Shown: piece after piece, positions 9,774 through 20,903 of the stretch
Numbering within the stretch: the stretch's first letter is position 1
Layout: the number at the start of each line of letters is the position of its first letter
Assembly (NCBI GenBank): GCA_025403435.1
Contig: CM046350.1
Location: 27,606,938-27,670,937, forward strand
Origin: Artocarpus heterophyllus
Lineage: Eukaryota; Streptophyta; Magnoliopsida; Rosales; Moraceae
DNA length: 64,000 bases
Direction: 5' to 3'
Position numbers and translations under genes: made by a program
The notes under the pieces: model-generated
The model's input: the letters and a program-made list of their open reading frames with translations, nothing else
What the model was told of the DNA's origin: nothing
Database searches by the model: none

Positions 9774-11748
9774 TTAGAAAATGAGTATGCAGCAAAATTT
9801 TATTTTTTTTAATAAAATCTTTTTCCATAAAACGAGTTAGACATGCTATATATATAAATTAATAAAATATCTTTGTGCCTTAATGAATTGGTAACCACAC
9901 TATCGAGAGAAAATTATTTGGTAGAATTGCTACATGAGAATTACATCCACAAGAGCCTTGACCAACTGGTCTTCTTTGCTATTCTCAATCTACGATTGGA
10001 ATACGAGTAGGCATGCATTGATTAATTCTCCTCTTAGTAAGATCTCCTTCCAAGCACAAGAAAAAACCTAGAATTATAGTTCTTGATGTTGAACAATAAT
10101 TTTATAGGAATTTCAGAGTTTCTCTATCTAAAAGTCTCTCTATAAATTTTTCAAATGATCTAAATAACAATAGGAACAAGTATTCTATATATTGTGGCTG
10201 GTAGGTCTTCAATTCTACTTAAAAGGGGCATCCAAATATAAATCTAGGTCAAAATCTTGCATCAAAATGCATAAAGTTATGTTTGTCTATGTGGCTGACT
10301 GGTCGACCCATCTTGTAGCAATGGTTGGCCGGTCAGGGTCAGTGAGCACCTCGACTTGCCTAAACCACATAAGTTGATCAGTCCAAGCCAATAGTCGACC
10401 GGTTCTAGTCTGATTAGGCACTTACCTATTTTATTTGACCCAAAATCTTTAATAAAGCCTCAATTTTAATTCAAATAAGCTAATATATAAGTCACGTGAT
10501 TAAAACAGTCATATACCAATAATCCCATATTAAATAAAATATATACAAATAATTCAAAACATTTATCTTGAATTAATTCAACCAATAAATTAAATTGAAT
10601 TATTATAATCTAATCAACCGAATATGAACCAATAGTAGAATTAACATAAATTACTAATTTGTAAGAAAAACACGTCATATCGTTATAGAAAAATATGCGA
10701 GCTAGCAAAGAGGACCCAATGGACATACATAGATCAAGCTCCTATAATTATAAAATAAAATGTCCCCAACACATTCATTTTTTTTAATTACCAACTTTAT
10801 AGCTATTCCACTAAAAGCTTAGAGCTGCACTCTTAAACTATATATAACTTACGAAAATCAATAAGTTTAATTGTCCATGGTATATCATTATGTGTAACAT
10901 CCCCATAGGATATCCATAATCGTGTTAAGAATAAATTCCATTTTACCTTTTTGATTATATTTATTTTATGTCCTATTATCTCACAATTGGAATACTTACT
11001 ATTCAAAACCAATACAAATAGCGTACCATTTTGTTACACATATGTATCCAAATGGTTAAGCGCTTTAGTTTTCAATTACAGGATAATGCCTATAAGAGAA
11101 TATCACTAACTCCATAAAAGAGAATAATAAGTTTACGTCAATCAAGAATCATGTCTCCAACGTACCGATATGTATACCTTTATATAATTCAGGATGTCAC
11201 CATTTGGTATATCAAAAAATACAAGTAAAAAATATAGGTCATTAATTTATTTCAGGATTAAGATGTAACACATATAATTGTCTAAAATGAGTTGATTTAT
11301 TCAAATAAAACTATTAATCAAATCAATTCATGTTTAGTCCCGATCTAATATATCGTCACCTATGATGTATCCTATAATGTGATACATCAATGTCTCTACT
11401 CACTAAATCCTATTCTGATGACCAATACAAGATATCTCCCATTAGGGGTATAGATGACATAATAATCTTAACATGAATAAAGTGCCCAACTTTATTCCCT
11501 CGATTGCAAACATTTCATATTTATACTATCACTTTAAGATTCAAGTCTTGTGTACAATCTGTTCATTATATGCACTATCTTAAAGGTTTAAATTGATAGT
11601 CTCAGACTTTAGTTTGTTTATCATATATTCAACGTAAAACAAACATAGAGAGGACCTATTTTGATATATGAAAATAATAAACTCTTTATTAATTAAATAT
11701 CTTAAAAAACTATTACATCATTTAATCCTTAGGGCACCTAGTCTAACT
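9774..11748 (-). mobile_element. 5' LTR of the truncated minus-strand copia element
   Basis: On the minus strand this starts near 11748 at GTTAGACTAGGTGCCCTAAGG and ends at 9774, followed by the primer site. It is homologous over its length to the solo LTR at 6352-8454 but clearly diverged. It has lost the 94-bp duplication and carries a different dyad motif at 10297-10398. The open frame at 10192-10377 is not a gene. Confidence 0.65.
10297..10398. repeat. GTCGACC/GGCCGGTC dyads in copia 5' LTR
   Basis: ACTGGTCGACCCA (about 10299), GTTGGCCGGTCAGG (about 10324) and AGTCGACCGGTT (about 10393) stand out as GC-rich palindromic cores. The first two are about 23 bp apart. This is the position where the homologous solo LTR has CGGCAGGCCG-type dyads. 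Confidence 0.55.
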
Positions 11749-12534
11749 ATTTTTAGTAAAGTAATATTGGAATTAATAAAAGATTAATAAGTTAACTAAA
11801 GAGTTTAGTTATTATAATGGTTTTATTAGAGTTTAAAATTTTGGGTCCATTAAATCGCCTTTCATCCTTGTAAACACTGTTTGCACAAGTGAAATTTTTG
11901 ATTTAATTAATTAATTTATTATTATAGAATTCTAAATCTGATATCACTCAAAATAAAATAATTACAAATTAATTTATAATTATTAAATAATGAGATTACC
12001 ATAATTCTAAAATAAATATCACTCAAAATAAATTAATTATAAATTAATATAAATTAATTTATAATTATTAAATAATAAATAATAAATATTTATTAATTTT
12101 TGAAGACAATTAGTGGGTCTCACTCATTGTGTCTGGTGCATTTTGGGTAGAGAAGGATTTCCAATGCAGTCGATGGCTTGTTCACCAAGTTTTCATATTT
12201 TAAAATCTTCTATTTTTGGATAAATATTATTAAATTCAAATTGAAAACTTAAAGTTAGAAACTAATTAGATTAGATAACAAACAAGATTCCTTCTTCTGC
12301 TAGTTGGTGATTGACACCACAAGTACATAGAATCTCTGTGCGCATGGTGCCACATGCAGTATAATGAAAAGAAAACTTGTCTCTTTTATTTTAATTAAGT
12401 TTAAAAATAAAATAAAAAAAGCTTCTAAAATTATTTAGGCCCCTCATTCTCTATAAATAAAAGCATTCTCTATTCATTTTATACATAATTAAGAGTTTTG
12501 ATGAGACTACAAAAACTTTAAAAAAAAAACCCAA
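11749..12534. other. AT-rich non-coding stretch with imperfect tandem repeat
   Basis: No gene is recognised. At about 11935-12085 a block of roughly 70-80 bp (ATATCACTCAAAATAAA...TTTATAATTATTAAATAAT) occurs twice in tandem with small insertions. Confidence 0.45.
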
Positions 12535-12952
12535 AGGGTTAGTTTGCTTAACGATAAGGAATGATATGGAAAAGAAAAGAATACAAGTCTTCTGTTTGGT
12601 TGGTTTTAGTAAAAGGAACAGTCATTTAAAAGGAAATGACTTTCTAAAATTGGATGAACTGTCATTCCTCCCTCATGTACAAGGAAAAGCCATTCAAAAT
12701 ATTTTTTTCACATTTTATCTATAATTGCCTCTGTTCCTTTTATTGTTTAACGACACCTGCCATTTTCAACTTTTCAATGTCCTAGAATCCTGTAGAGCGT
12801 TCCTCCCTCATGAAAAATCCTCTAGATTCATTATTCATTAGTCACTATTTCTCCAATCTCTCTCCCCGTTTCAATCCCCAAATCCAAAATCCTGGAATTC
12901 AAAACTTTCTTTAACCCAAATTCTTGATTGAGAAACTAAGGAATTCTTCAAT

Positions 12953-13354
12953 TTGATGATGAAGGAGCTCGTGGTTCCCCCGTTCGTCTTCCCCTCCAGC
13001 GGCATCCTTGACAAAAGTCGTCAACTCCAACAGCAACATCCAGTAGTGCGGCGTCGCGACGGGCTGTTTCAGCCCTCTCGATCCTTTACATGTCCCTCTG
13101 CCTCTTCTAGTCGCTCGTTGGGAAGATCTGGTTCGGTGTCATCCTTGCCTCTATTGTTGCCTTCTCCCCGTTAGTCTTTCCCTCTAGCAGCATCCTCTAC
13201 GAAAGTCGTCAGCTCCAATAGCAACATCCAGTAGTGCCGTGTCGTGACGGCGCTGTTTCAGCCCTCTTGATCCTCTACATATCCCTCCGCCTTTTCTAGT
13301 TGCTCACTGGGAAGATCCAATTCGGTGTCATTCTTGGGTCTATCTATGTCTCCT
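12953..13354 (+). pseudogene. Gene-like GC-rich fragment of unknown origin
   Basis: An open frame starts at 12953 (MMMKELVVPPFVFPSS), is rich in Ser, Arg, Leu and Gln, and stops at 13172-13174 (protein 73 aa). The same frame continues past the stop through a second copy of the block to about 13375, with further stops, ending PQQQES. GC content and codon pattern differ sharply from the flanks, and a 5'UTR-like CT-rich leader precedes it. I cannot identify the protein. A low-complexity N-terminal exon captured by a transposon is the simplest reading; a small real gene is less likely given the stops. Confidence 0.3.
12977..13354 (+). repeat. 189-bp tandem duplication within the gene-like fragment
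   Basis: Two units start at 12977 and 13166 (CCCCGTTCGTCTTCCCCTC and CCCCGTTAGTCTTTCCCTC). They match throughout, including CAACATCCAGTAGTGC, CTGTTTCAGCCCTCT and TCGGTGTCAT. The period is 189 bp, exactly 63 codons, so the duplication kept the frame. The copies differ by several dozen substitutions, many of them transitions. Confidence 0.85.
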
Positions 13355-13762
13355 CAACAACAGGAATCTTGACTTACACGCGTGTACGAACGTGGTTTGC
13401 TACTTTATGCTACTGGTCGTGATCCACTTAGCAGCATCGCTTTTAGTATAGAGATCTTTTTCTTTTTTTTTTCGTCGGAAAAGAATTGCTTCAGTGTTGG
13501 TCTCATGAGTGGTTAGAGATTGCAAGGGAAATTTTTGAAGGCTTATTAGTTTTTCTCTTTCTTTTTTTCCTTTTCTTTTTAGATTTTTATGCGCTTTGTT
13601 GATTTACAAATTAGGGATAACTTTGTTTAAATAAAAATAATTCAATGTCATTCCATTGTATTCATGAAATTTAAACCAAGCAAATGAAATATCTTTTTTT
13701 TCCATTCCATTGCCATTGTCATTACCATTACTATTCCAACACTCAGCCAAATGGGGCCTAAG

Positions 13763-14147
13763 TGTTAGGCATGTAGAGAGAGAGAGAAAAGAATTGTACT
13801 TTCAATCTTTGTCCTAGCTCATGTGTTGAGATTAATAAGTGAGAAAAGTGAGCTAGTAATTTTTAAAAAAACTTAATTCCCTTCAATGCTTACCCGTTTG
13901 TCTATACAATGCAAAGGACTAGGTGAGAAAGGCTTTTGTCTCATATAGAGAATGGTCATCTTCAATCAAAGAAATCCAAATGTCTCACTTAAACCGGTAA
14001 ACATAAACTTCTATATATATATATATATATGTAAAGTGTTAAATTAATATATATATATTAAAATTTTATAAAAATTTTTATTATATACGTTCCGCATCTT
14101 TACCACGTTTCCATATTTTTATCTAAAATTATTTCAGAAAACTAACA
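13763..14147 (+). mobile_element. Short Ty1/copia-type LTR
   Basis: The segment starts TGTTAG and ends CTAACA, a perfect 6-bp terminal inverted repeat, and is followed by a decayed tRNA-iMet primer site. Length (385 bp) fits short-LTR copia lineages. It contains a TA microsatellite near 14012-14030. No internal coding region remains downstream. Confidence 0.5.
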
Positions 14148-14148
14148 A

Positions 14149-14543
14149 TTAGTATTAGAGTCGATTATAGAATATATTAAATTAAGCATTTATTATATGA
14201 CAATCAATTTTAAATATGTGTGTGGGTTTGTGTTGTCTATATTGTGCGTATGTGATAGATAGATACTTTGCATTAACATATTTGTTCATGTGACTAATTG
14301 TAAATATATGGTCGGTGGATTTAGTCGTTAATTATATTGTTCCAAGGATCTCTTTATTTATTATTTATTTTAACTTTATTAGAATGTTATTTGTCTAAAA
14401 TAAAGTATTAGAATATTTTGTAATTTATTTTTTTTTTGCAATTAAATATCATTGTAATATCGAAGACTTGAAGATTATTGAAGATCCAAAGCTTAAAAAG
14501 AACCCGCTGGATTATAATTGTTGACCTTGTAATGGTCAGAGGT
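14149..14543 (+). other. Decayed primer site and leader of the short-LTR copia element
   Basis: TAGTATTAGAGTCGATT at about 14150 resembles TGGTATCAGAGC with deamination-type changes. The following sequence, including a GAAGACTTGAAGATTATTGAAGATCC stretch, looks like a copia leader. It is interrupted at 14543 by a solo gypsy LTR. Confidence 0.45.
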
Positions 14544-16740
14544 TGTAACGCCCTGAAATTTATTTAATGTTATTGTAATGTAAAATGATGAATTAGTGTG
14601 TCATAATTAATGTTTCAACATTAATTTGATTATTTGGTTGAATTTTGAATTTTGGTTGTTTTGTTAATTTGATGAATTCAAATGATTTCTTATTGTTTTA
14701 AAATGATGTTTTGAGTTTTAAAACACAACAACTTGTAAAATATTAAAAATACTCTGTTTTACAAAACCGTGGGCGGCACATGGTTTTCGCACAGTAAAAC
14801 CGCCCACCGATTTTCTCTATTTATTCTCTCTCTTTCTCCTCTCTCCTCACTCACTCAGCTCTCACTCTCTCTCCTCTCTCCCGTGAGCTCTCTTCCCTCT
14901 TTCTCTCGGTCTCTCCTTTCTCTCTCAATTTCTCTCTCAATTTTTGAAAACCAAATTTGAATCTAAGCTTCGGGTTAGCAACGAGGAAGCTCGGGGACGT
15001 GATTTGGCAACCGATAACGCGGATTGAAGCTTTGATTCGAGGTTAGTTTTGAAATTTCTAAACTTTTTCTAAAATTTTCAATTTTGTGCATTTTTGAAGT
15101 CTAGGTTTGTTTAAGCCTAGAAAACCCTTGATTTGAGTTAAATGAACTTAGAACAACTAGAATCTAAGCTTAGATTGAAGAAAAATGGATTGGATTCAAG
15201 ATTTTTTATTTTTCTCCCCATTTTTACATTTTCAAATTTTTGAGATTTTGAGTTTGAATCTTGTTTAAATGAGTCCAAATGTGTTCTAATATTTTTTTCT
15301 ACCAACTATGATTATTTTCTATGCCTGGGATTTGAGAAAAATAGGTTAGAATCAAGATTTGTGTTTTGGCGATCGAGAAACCCGTGGCTGGATTTCTGGG
15401 TTTTCCTAGTTCGGCAGGCCGAACTGCGTGTTCGGCAGGCCGGAATAGGGATCGGCAGGCCGGTGTTCTTCCTTCCGGCAGACCGAACCTGGGGAAATGA
15501 CCGGCCGACCGGACCTAGCTTCCGGCAGGCCAAACTATACAGTTCGGCCGGCCGAAGCAGGGAGTCCGGCAGGCCGGCCGAGGCATGGAAAATTTTGTAA
15601 TTTTCACCCGTTTTCACTGTTTTGAACCCCAACTTAAATTCCAACCTTATAGAATGATTTTAAAGATACAAATGGCACACTAGGACATCATGAAATGGTT
15701 TAGTAACATAGAATGTCTCAAACTAGATATTGATCGACTTAGTTTGTATCTAGGATCGTTCGTGGTTCCGCGGAGCTAACGTATAGCGGGTCGGGATTAC
15801 GGTGTGGGGGCACCGGCACGAGTATTGAGGTAGGACTTCTACCCCATTTCTTTGGTAGCCTAGTTTTTGAAATGATTTGGCTTTGAAAAGGATTTCTATT
15901 AAAATGTTTTCAACGGTTGTTTGAAAAAATGAATTTATCGGTTATATTTTAATATACCGTGAACTGAAATGAACTTCATAATGAATGTAAATGACAATAC
16001 TCAGTAATTGAGTTTGAATGATAATGATAATAAACATATAGGCATGATGCCATATCAGAGATCGGGTCGTGTAGCGATCGACCTCCAGGGCAGGTCCCGA
16101 AACCCAGCTGGGCCACTACGGTGGTGATATTATTATGGTTAGCCTAGGAAAAGAAAATGATATTTCTGGTTATCCAAGTAAACTGTTCTAGGTAAGAATG
16201 GTTTTACTTAAAATTGTTTATTTATTTATCTATTTATTTATTCAAGGTTTCTTTTAGATAACTCCTGAATAATGACCTGTTTCTTTAAATTAAATTATTT
16301 TATAAAACTTAGTCCTACTGAGCCTTTCGCTCACGTTTTATTTGTTTTAAATTTTCCCCTCTAGGTGGTTTTCCATTTAGGTTTGGAGAGGATTCTTCGG
16401 ACCGAACTCAGGAGCAATAGAATGATTAATTTATCTTTTGTACTATTTAAGTAAGGCATGTAAGATTTTAACTTTATTTGTATCTTGGACTGTGATTGTA
16501 TTTATGATATTGTCAGTACCATGTGTGTGCACAAGTTGTGGGTCTGTGGGACCCATACTCGCGGCTTTATTGTTTTAATTATTATTCATTTAATGTTTTA
16601 AATTGCCTAATATACATGAACTCTTTATAAAGTGTTTTAATGAACCTCACATTTTATACTTGACTCAACCCCTTAAACTCTAGATTTTTAATTAATTTAA
16701 ATAATCTGTCACGTCACCTCCCGTACTCCGGGGCGTGACA
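14544..16740 (+). mobile_element. Solo Ty3/gypsy LTR with perfect target duplication
   Basis: The element begins TGTAACGCCCTGAAATTT and ends CTCCGGGGCGTGACA, the imperfect inverted ends typical of Tekay/Del-type chromovirus LTRs. GAGGT flanks it on both sides (14539-14543 and 16741-16745). A pyrimidine-rich tract (about 14815-14945) probably marks the start of the transcribed part. A GC-rich dyad array lies at 15409-15585. The open frames at 14769, 15312 and 15361 are by-products of the CT tract and the dyads. No internal region remains, so it is a solo LTR. Confidence 0.85.
15408..15585. repeat. Eight-unit GC-rich dyad array, about 22-bp period
   Basis: Cores of the form CGGCAGGCCG, or variants such as CGGCCGGCCG and CGGCCGACCGG, start at 15412, 15433, 15453, 15476, 15502, 15523, 15545 and 15567. 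The mean spacing is 22.1 bp. The first unit is a perfect dyad with 8-bp arms (AGTTCGGC, AG, GCCGAACT). The seventh is the 14-bp palindrome TTCGGCCGGCCGAA. The DNA between cores is not conserved. The region is GC-rich in an AT-rich LTR. Confidence 0.9.
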
Positions 16741-16745
16741 GAGGT

Positions 16746-17338
16746 TTGACGGTTTTCAAAACCTATGAAAAAGGAAAAAAACAAAACACACCGCTCCAGT
16801 AGTGGGAGCGACGGGCACTGGCTGGGTTGTGCTTGGCGTTGCGGCATCGCTTGCATGGAAGCACAAAAAGCTTCGTCTTTCATTTCTAAATTGTCTTAAA
16901 CGAAATTTTTATTCACGAGGCAAAAAAAACAAGATTTCCTTCTAATTTGACCTTTCCACTTTTTCACCACTACATGGACATAGGTGGAAACTTCCATTAG
17001 AACCAATAAACTATGACACTTTGTAAACCCCTAAAATCAACCACTAGACATATCATCCTTCATTACTTTTTTTTATCATTTAAATTTCAAACCGTATAAC
17101 CTATAACAAATAAGCTTGTTGTCGTCTTAGAATATGCAAAAGTCTAGTTGCTACATCAAAAGGTTTTAATGTTTGTCGTCGTATTAGAATATGAAAAATT
17201 GCAAGAGTCTAGCTGCTACATCAAAAGGTTTATAATGCTTCTTATAAATGCAAATCCTTAATTTTTTTTCTTCCTTTAGCCATATCTTGTTTCAAGGGAA
17301 AACCATCCAGTTTGGGGTAGTGGTCATGGATCCCTTTA
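16746..17338. other. Non-coding stretch with a short tandem repeat
   Basis: No gene is recognised. A repeat of about 55-60 bp occurs twice at 17119-17172 and 17173-17232 (TTGTCGTC.TTAGAATATG ... GTCTAG.TGCTACATCAAAAGGTTT). The first part may continue the copia leader interrupted by the solo LTR. Confidence 0.45.
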
Positions 17339-17701
17339 GGAAGTGAAGATTGTAATTCTATTTGTTTGGATTCGCTTCAAATATTATTGTTATTATTATT
17401 ACTATTATTATTTTGGAATGGGGTATAGGTCATGGGATCGCATCAAATATTATGAAGGTGTACACAACATGAGACGTGCCAAAGAAAAAGCCACAACAAA
17501 TGAAAAACCATCAAATATTATTATTTTCCTCGTAGTGGATGGATGGTTTTTTTTTAATTAAGGATGCATGACTTCTCATTAATGATTTGTAATGAATGCT
17601 TGTTTTTTTTTTCTTTTCTTTTTTTAAAAAAAAAATAAAACGATTGGTTTCAATGTGAAAGATCGTTTGCTTATCCAAAGAATGAAATCATTCAGCATAC
17701 T
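17339..17701. repeat. Dispersed duplicated segment, copy 2 (pairs with 2906-3345)
   Basis: Homologous to 2906-3345 as described there, with a (TTA)n expansion at about 17386-17412. The similarity ends at about 17701, exactly where caulimovirid coding sequence begins, which suggests the viral insertion or rearrangement joint lies here. Confidence 0.7.
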
Positions 17702-18460
17702 TCCTCTGATAAACCCTTACCATGCTTTTAAGAAAACCACAAACCCCCTTACCAAATCAAAAAAATCCCTCATTGGTCACTCTCCCAAAGCTCCAAAAGA
17801 ATATGTCCAAGCCTCAAGATTTAGCCAGTGTCAATTGCCTACTGTATCACATGAACAGATGGTTACTCTCCAAATACCATCTAAGCTCCCTCTTTAGTAG
17901 CTCTCACAAAGTTATACCCACATCCATTTTGGCACCATAAGACTAACACTCACTTATTATGCTAGAAAAGGCCTCCCTATCTGTGCCAGAATTGGCCTTC
18001 TTGACATAAGGCTGAGAAAATACCAACAAACCAACATAGCCACTATAGAGACTATTCTAAATGCAGGAACCATAATTATTACGTTGTTCCCCAACTTTAA
18101 TATGTCTCTAATGGACAATAGGTTACTTGATGCCCTGAAGGTCTAGGTTCAAATAGTGGGAGTTGGCCAAGATCCAAACTCCATTGGATCTACTCTTCAT
18201 TACCAGATGGCCTATAGACTTCAAGATCATGCCCTTGACCTTGCTCTACCAACATCATCTGACGCCTTGAAGATCAGGGTAGATTCGATCAAGTCCCAAC
18301 ATGCACTCATATCCCACGACAGATTCCCACGGAGGAATTGAAGAAGCTATTGCCAAGCTCGTGGATCACAAACTACGAGAAGATGTATCAGCCACAACCA
18401 ATTCTCAAATAAAAGAACCAAAGCCACGGAGGTTCAATCGCCTAACTGTTTTACTACCCA
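17702..18460 (+). pseudogene. Caulimovirid movement protein (30K superfamily) remnant
   Basis: The frame reads with interruptions from 17702 to about 18341. It has the core pattern YARKGLPICARIGLLD, then a LFPNFNMSL block and a LHYQMAYRLQDHALDLALP block that I recognise as the caulimovirid 30K-type cell-to-cell movement protein. Stops occur at 17895-17897, near 17944 and near 18144, and the frame is lost after 18341. In the virus this protein forms tubules at plasmodesmata; here it cannot be made. The N-terminal start is not defined because the upstream leader is absent. Confidence 0.65.
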
Positions 18461-20760
18461 ATACATGATGGTTGGAGTCACTCCATCTACAGCAATAGAA
18501 ATAGTATCCTTTGATGGCCAAGGCAATCCAAATTATGCCTTCAAGTCATCTATAGGACATTGCTACTGGAATGTATGTAGCTGTCTAGACTGTATGAAGG
18601 AAGATGAAGAAGATATCCAGAGAAGCTGGAGACAAAGCTTAGGATGAAGGCTAAAACAGTGTCTTGTAAAAAAGGACAAAGGAGTTGGACTACTTGGCTA
18701 GCCTTTAGGCAAGTTCGACTATATAGTCAAATACTCAGCCCCAGAACATTTTGGCCAACCACTTGCGAGTCTTTCAGGATGGGATGATCCTCTTTAAAAC
18801 CCCCCATTAAATCCACCAGCTCATCCGACTTCTCCAATGTTACCATGCTATAAGCAAGCCTAGAAATGGATGCATGATCATGGAGAATACTTCCAACCCA
18901 CTGTATAAATTTGCATGATGAGTCCTACAGACTATGACAAAGACTTCCCTCCTATAAAAGGTTTTCAAAACTAAGAAGGAATCGTCTTTCATCAGCCTAA
19001 GGTTCCAAACCTAACCACCAGAGAAGCTGATGGTTCAACAAAAAAGGTTTCTCTTGCTAAAGTAACCCTAAATTAGCAATCTAAGAATATTATTTCTCAG
19101 AATAAAATTTTGAAGAAAATTGAAACCCAAACAGCGCAAGCAGTAACTAACATTCAACAATCTGAAGATTCTATCATTGCTAGACTGTAAGCAAAAATTC
19201 AGCAAACCCATGAAGAACTGATGGCTCTCATCAAGACAAATACGGTGCCGATGTAGATCTTCTTAGCAAAGGAAGAAGAGATAAAAAGCCTTAAAAACCA
19301 GTGTGCTACCTTAAAACAACAAGTCTAGGAACAATCAAATCATGCAGCATCACTAGAGGCTACACCCTAGAAGTTCACGACAATGGCAAAAGAACCACAG
19401 CCATTGATCCAATCTATTTTGGGATCAACATCAATCCTCCATCTTAAGAAAATATTAGATGAAGAGGATAAGATAAAAAGAAGAAAGGCGAAAGCAAAAG
19501 CCAAAGCAGTAGTCAAAGCTGAACTCTCTCCATAACCAAGAGAAAAATCTGAAGATCAGCTTATGGTCCATAAGACTACTAATCCCTTGTCTCAGATTTT
19601 ACAAGAACAGTGCCTCAATAATCTTCCCCAACTAACAATCAGTGAAGAAGGCTCTAAAGAAAGTGGTCTAGAAACATCCTCAGAATGGACATTAGGAGAA
19701 GGGTTGACATCAGAAGAAGAAGAAGAAACAAGTGATGAAGAGCCCCCTCTCCATTTTATGGCACAACCAACTAGGACTGAAGAGGATGGACAATCAAGTA
19801 CCACACAGGCACAACCATATGAAGAAGAAGAGAAAGGAGAACATGAAAACCCAGCTCGAGAAGACAATATAGTAAACAAGTACTCCAAGTTTCATAGCTT
19901 TACTCTTGATGATATTCCTCCCAACCAATGGCATGTCAGATTCTAGGAATTTAAGGCATGGCTCCTACTAGAAGCACAAAAGCCTAGAATGTAAACCCGA
20001 GCAATCTTACTAGGTTTTGCCTCTAGGTTCACAGGTATTCTTCAAGAATGGTGGAAAAGCCTAGGAGAATACAGGCAGATCCAGTTTCTCCAGATGGATA
20101 ACGTCGAAACATCCTTAGCTCTGGTCTATACGGAATTCTATGGGCAAGATAATCAAACTACATAAAGGCTTAGAATAGAATTCTTTAAAAATGAAATGTT
20201 GTTCAATGGACAAGAAGGATCTAGAAAAACATTTCAGAAAGTGACTTAGAAGTTTTATCAGATTGGTGGAGTCAATGATCCAATCCTGAAACAAGCATTC
20301 ATATCCTCCATACTAGATCCATTAGGAGAAGAAACAGTAAGACTCTTGACATAAGTGGGAAAAGAATTGAGAACAACTACTCTTGGAGAACTTTACTAGT
20401 TAATCATAAGAGCCCTAGAAAAAATGTGCTCACAAAATAAGTTTCTACAATAGTACTTGAAGTAGTCAAAACAACTAGACCAGGAATGCAACAAAAAAGA
20501 TCTTATGATCAAATGTCCGACTAGTTCCAGCTGCTCCTGCTCCTACAAAACTAAAAGATCCAAGAAACACTTCTACAAGAAACATTCCTTTGAGCAGAAG
20601 TTCAAATGGAAGAAGCACAAGAAGAGGACAGGTCTTATCAAATTCCTCAAGAAGAAAAAGAAATTTGGAAAGACTTCCAACAGGTGCTACAAGTGCGGAG
20701 AAAAAGGTCATTTTGCTAAACAATGCCCTATAGGTAAAACAGCAAAATTGATCTCCTAAA
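18461..20760 (+). pseudogene. Caulimovirid coat-protein (capsid/nucleocapsid) region, decayed
   Basis: This long stretch is in the same frame as the movement protein from about 18900 on. It holds a coiled-coil-like segment (around 19090-19210), an acidic Glu/Ser-rich block (19650-19860) and a capsid-like block ending near 20410. A very Lys-rich segment then leads to the zinc knuckle CYKCGEKGHFAKQC at about 20689-20730, which binds RNA in the nucleocapsid. Acidic stretch, capsid core, basic tail and CCHC is the usual caulimovirid coat-protein layout. About fifteen stop codons lie in frame. The open frames at 19563-19946 and 20505-20759 are surviving pieces. Confidence 0.65.
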
Positions 20761-20903
20761 TTGAAGACACCAGAGGAATTTCACTCTCAGACAATGATGT
20801 GGAGTCTATATTTTCAGTGGAGGATGGATCCAGCCTTGAATCCCTATGTGCATTCTAGCAAGTGGACAGAACGAGCTAAGAAGAACCAGAAGGATGCTAC
20901 AAC

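Larger units (their letters stand above)
5340..11748 (-). mobile_element. Truncated Ty1/copia element, minus strand, hosting a solo LTR
   Basis: Read on the minus strand the order is 5' LTR (9774-11748), primer site (9756-9773), leader, start of gag (8455-8640), then the rest of gag, pre-integrase and integrase (5340-6351). The gag is split by a solo LTR of a related copia family at 6352-8454. The 3' half (RT, RNase H, 3' LTR) is missing. It ends at 5340 against Athila copy A. All coding parts carry stops, so the element is dead. Confidence 0.7.
12535..13760. mobile_element. Putative TIR transposon (PIF/hAT-like) carrying gene-like sequence
   Basis: The left end reads AGGGTTAGTTTGCTTAACGA followed by AAGGAATGATATGGAA. 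The right end, inverted, reads TAGGCCCCATTTGGCTGAG followed by TGGAATAGTAATGGTAATG. Both have the shape of the common plant end GGnCnnTTTGGyTnA plus a GGAATGATAATGG-rich subterminal region. Between them lies relatively GC-rich, exon-like DNA unlike the surroundings. No target duplication could be fixed and the TIRs are imperfect, so this is an inference. No transposase is present. Confidence 0.4.

Noticed and set aside
14769..14960. Ser/Leu-rich open frame at 14769
   Set aside because: It is a translation of the CT-rich tract of a solo LTR.
15408..15585. CRISPR-like array of short repeats with variable spacers
   Set aside because: Repeats are too short (about 14 bp) and imperfect, spacers are only 6-10 bp, and the context is a plant LTR. 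It is a dyad array, not CRISPR.
15312..15644. Overlapping open frames on both strands over 15312-15644
   Set aside because: They arise from the GC-rich dyad array, which lacks TA-rich stop codons. The translation is repetitive and resembles no protein.
19592..19888. Minus-strand Ser/Cys-rich frame
   Set aside because: It is the antisense of the acidic Glu-rich block of the caulimovirid coat-protein region.
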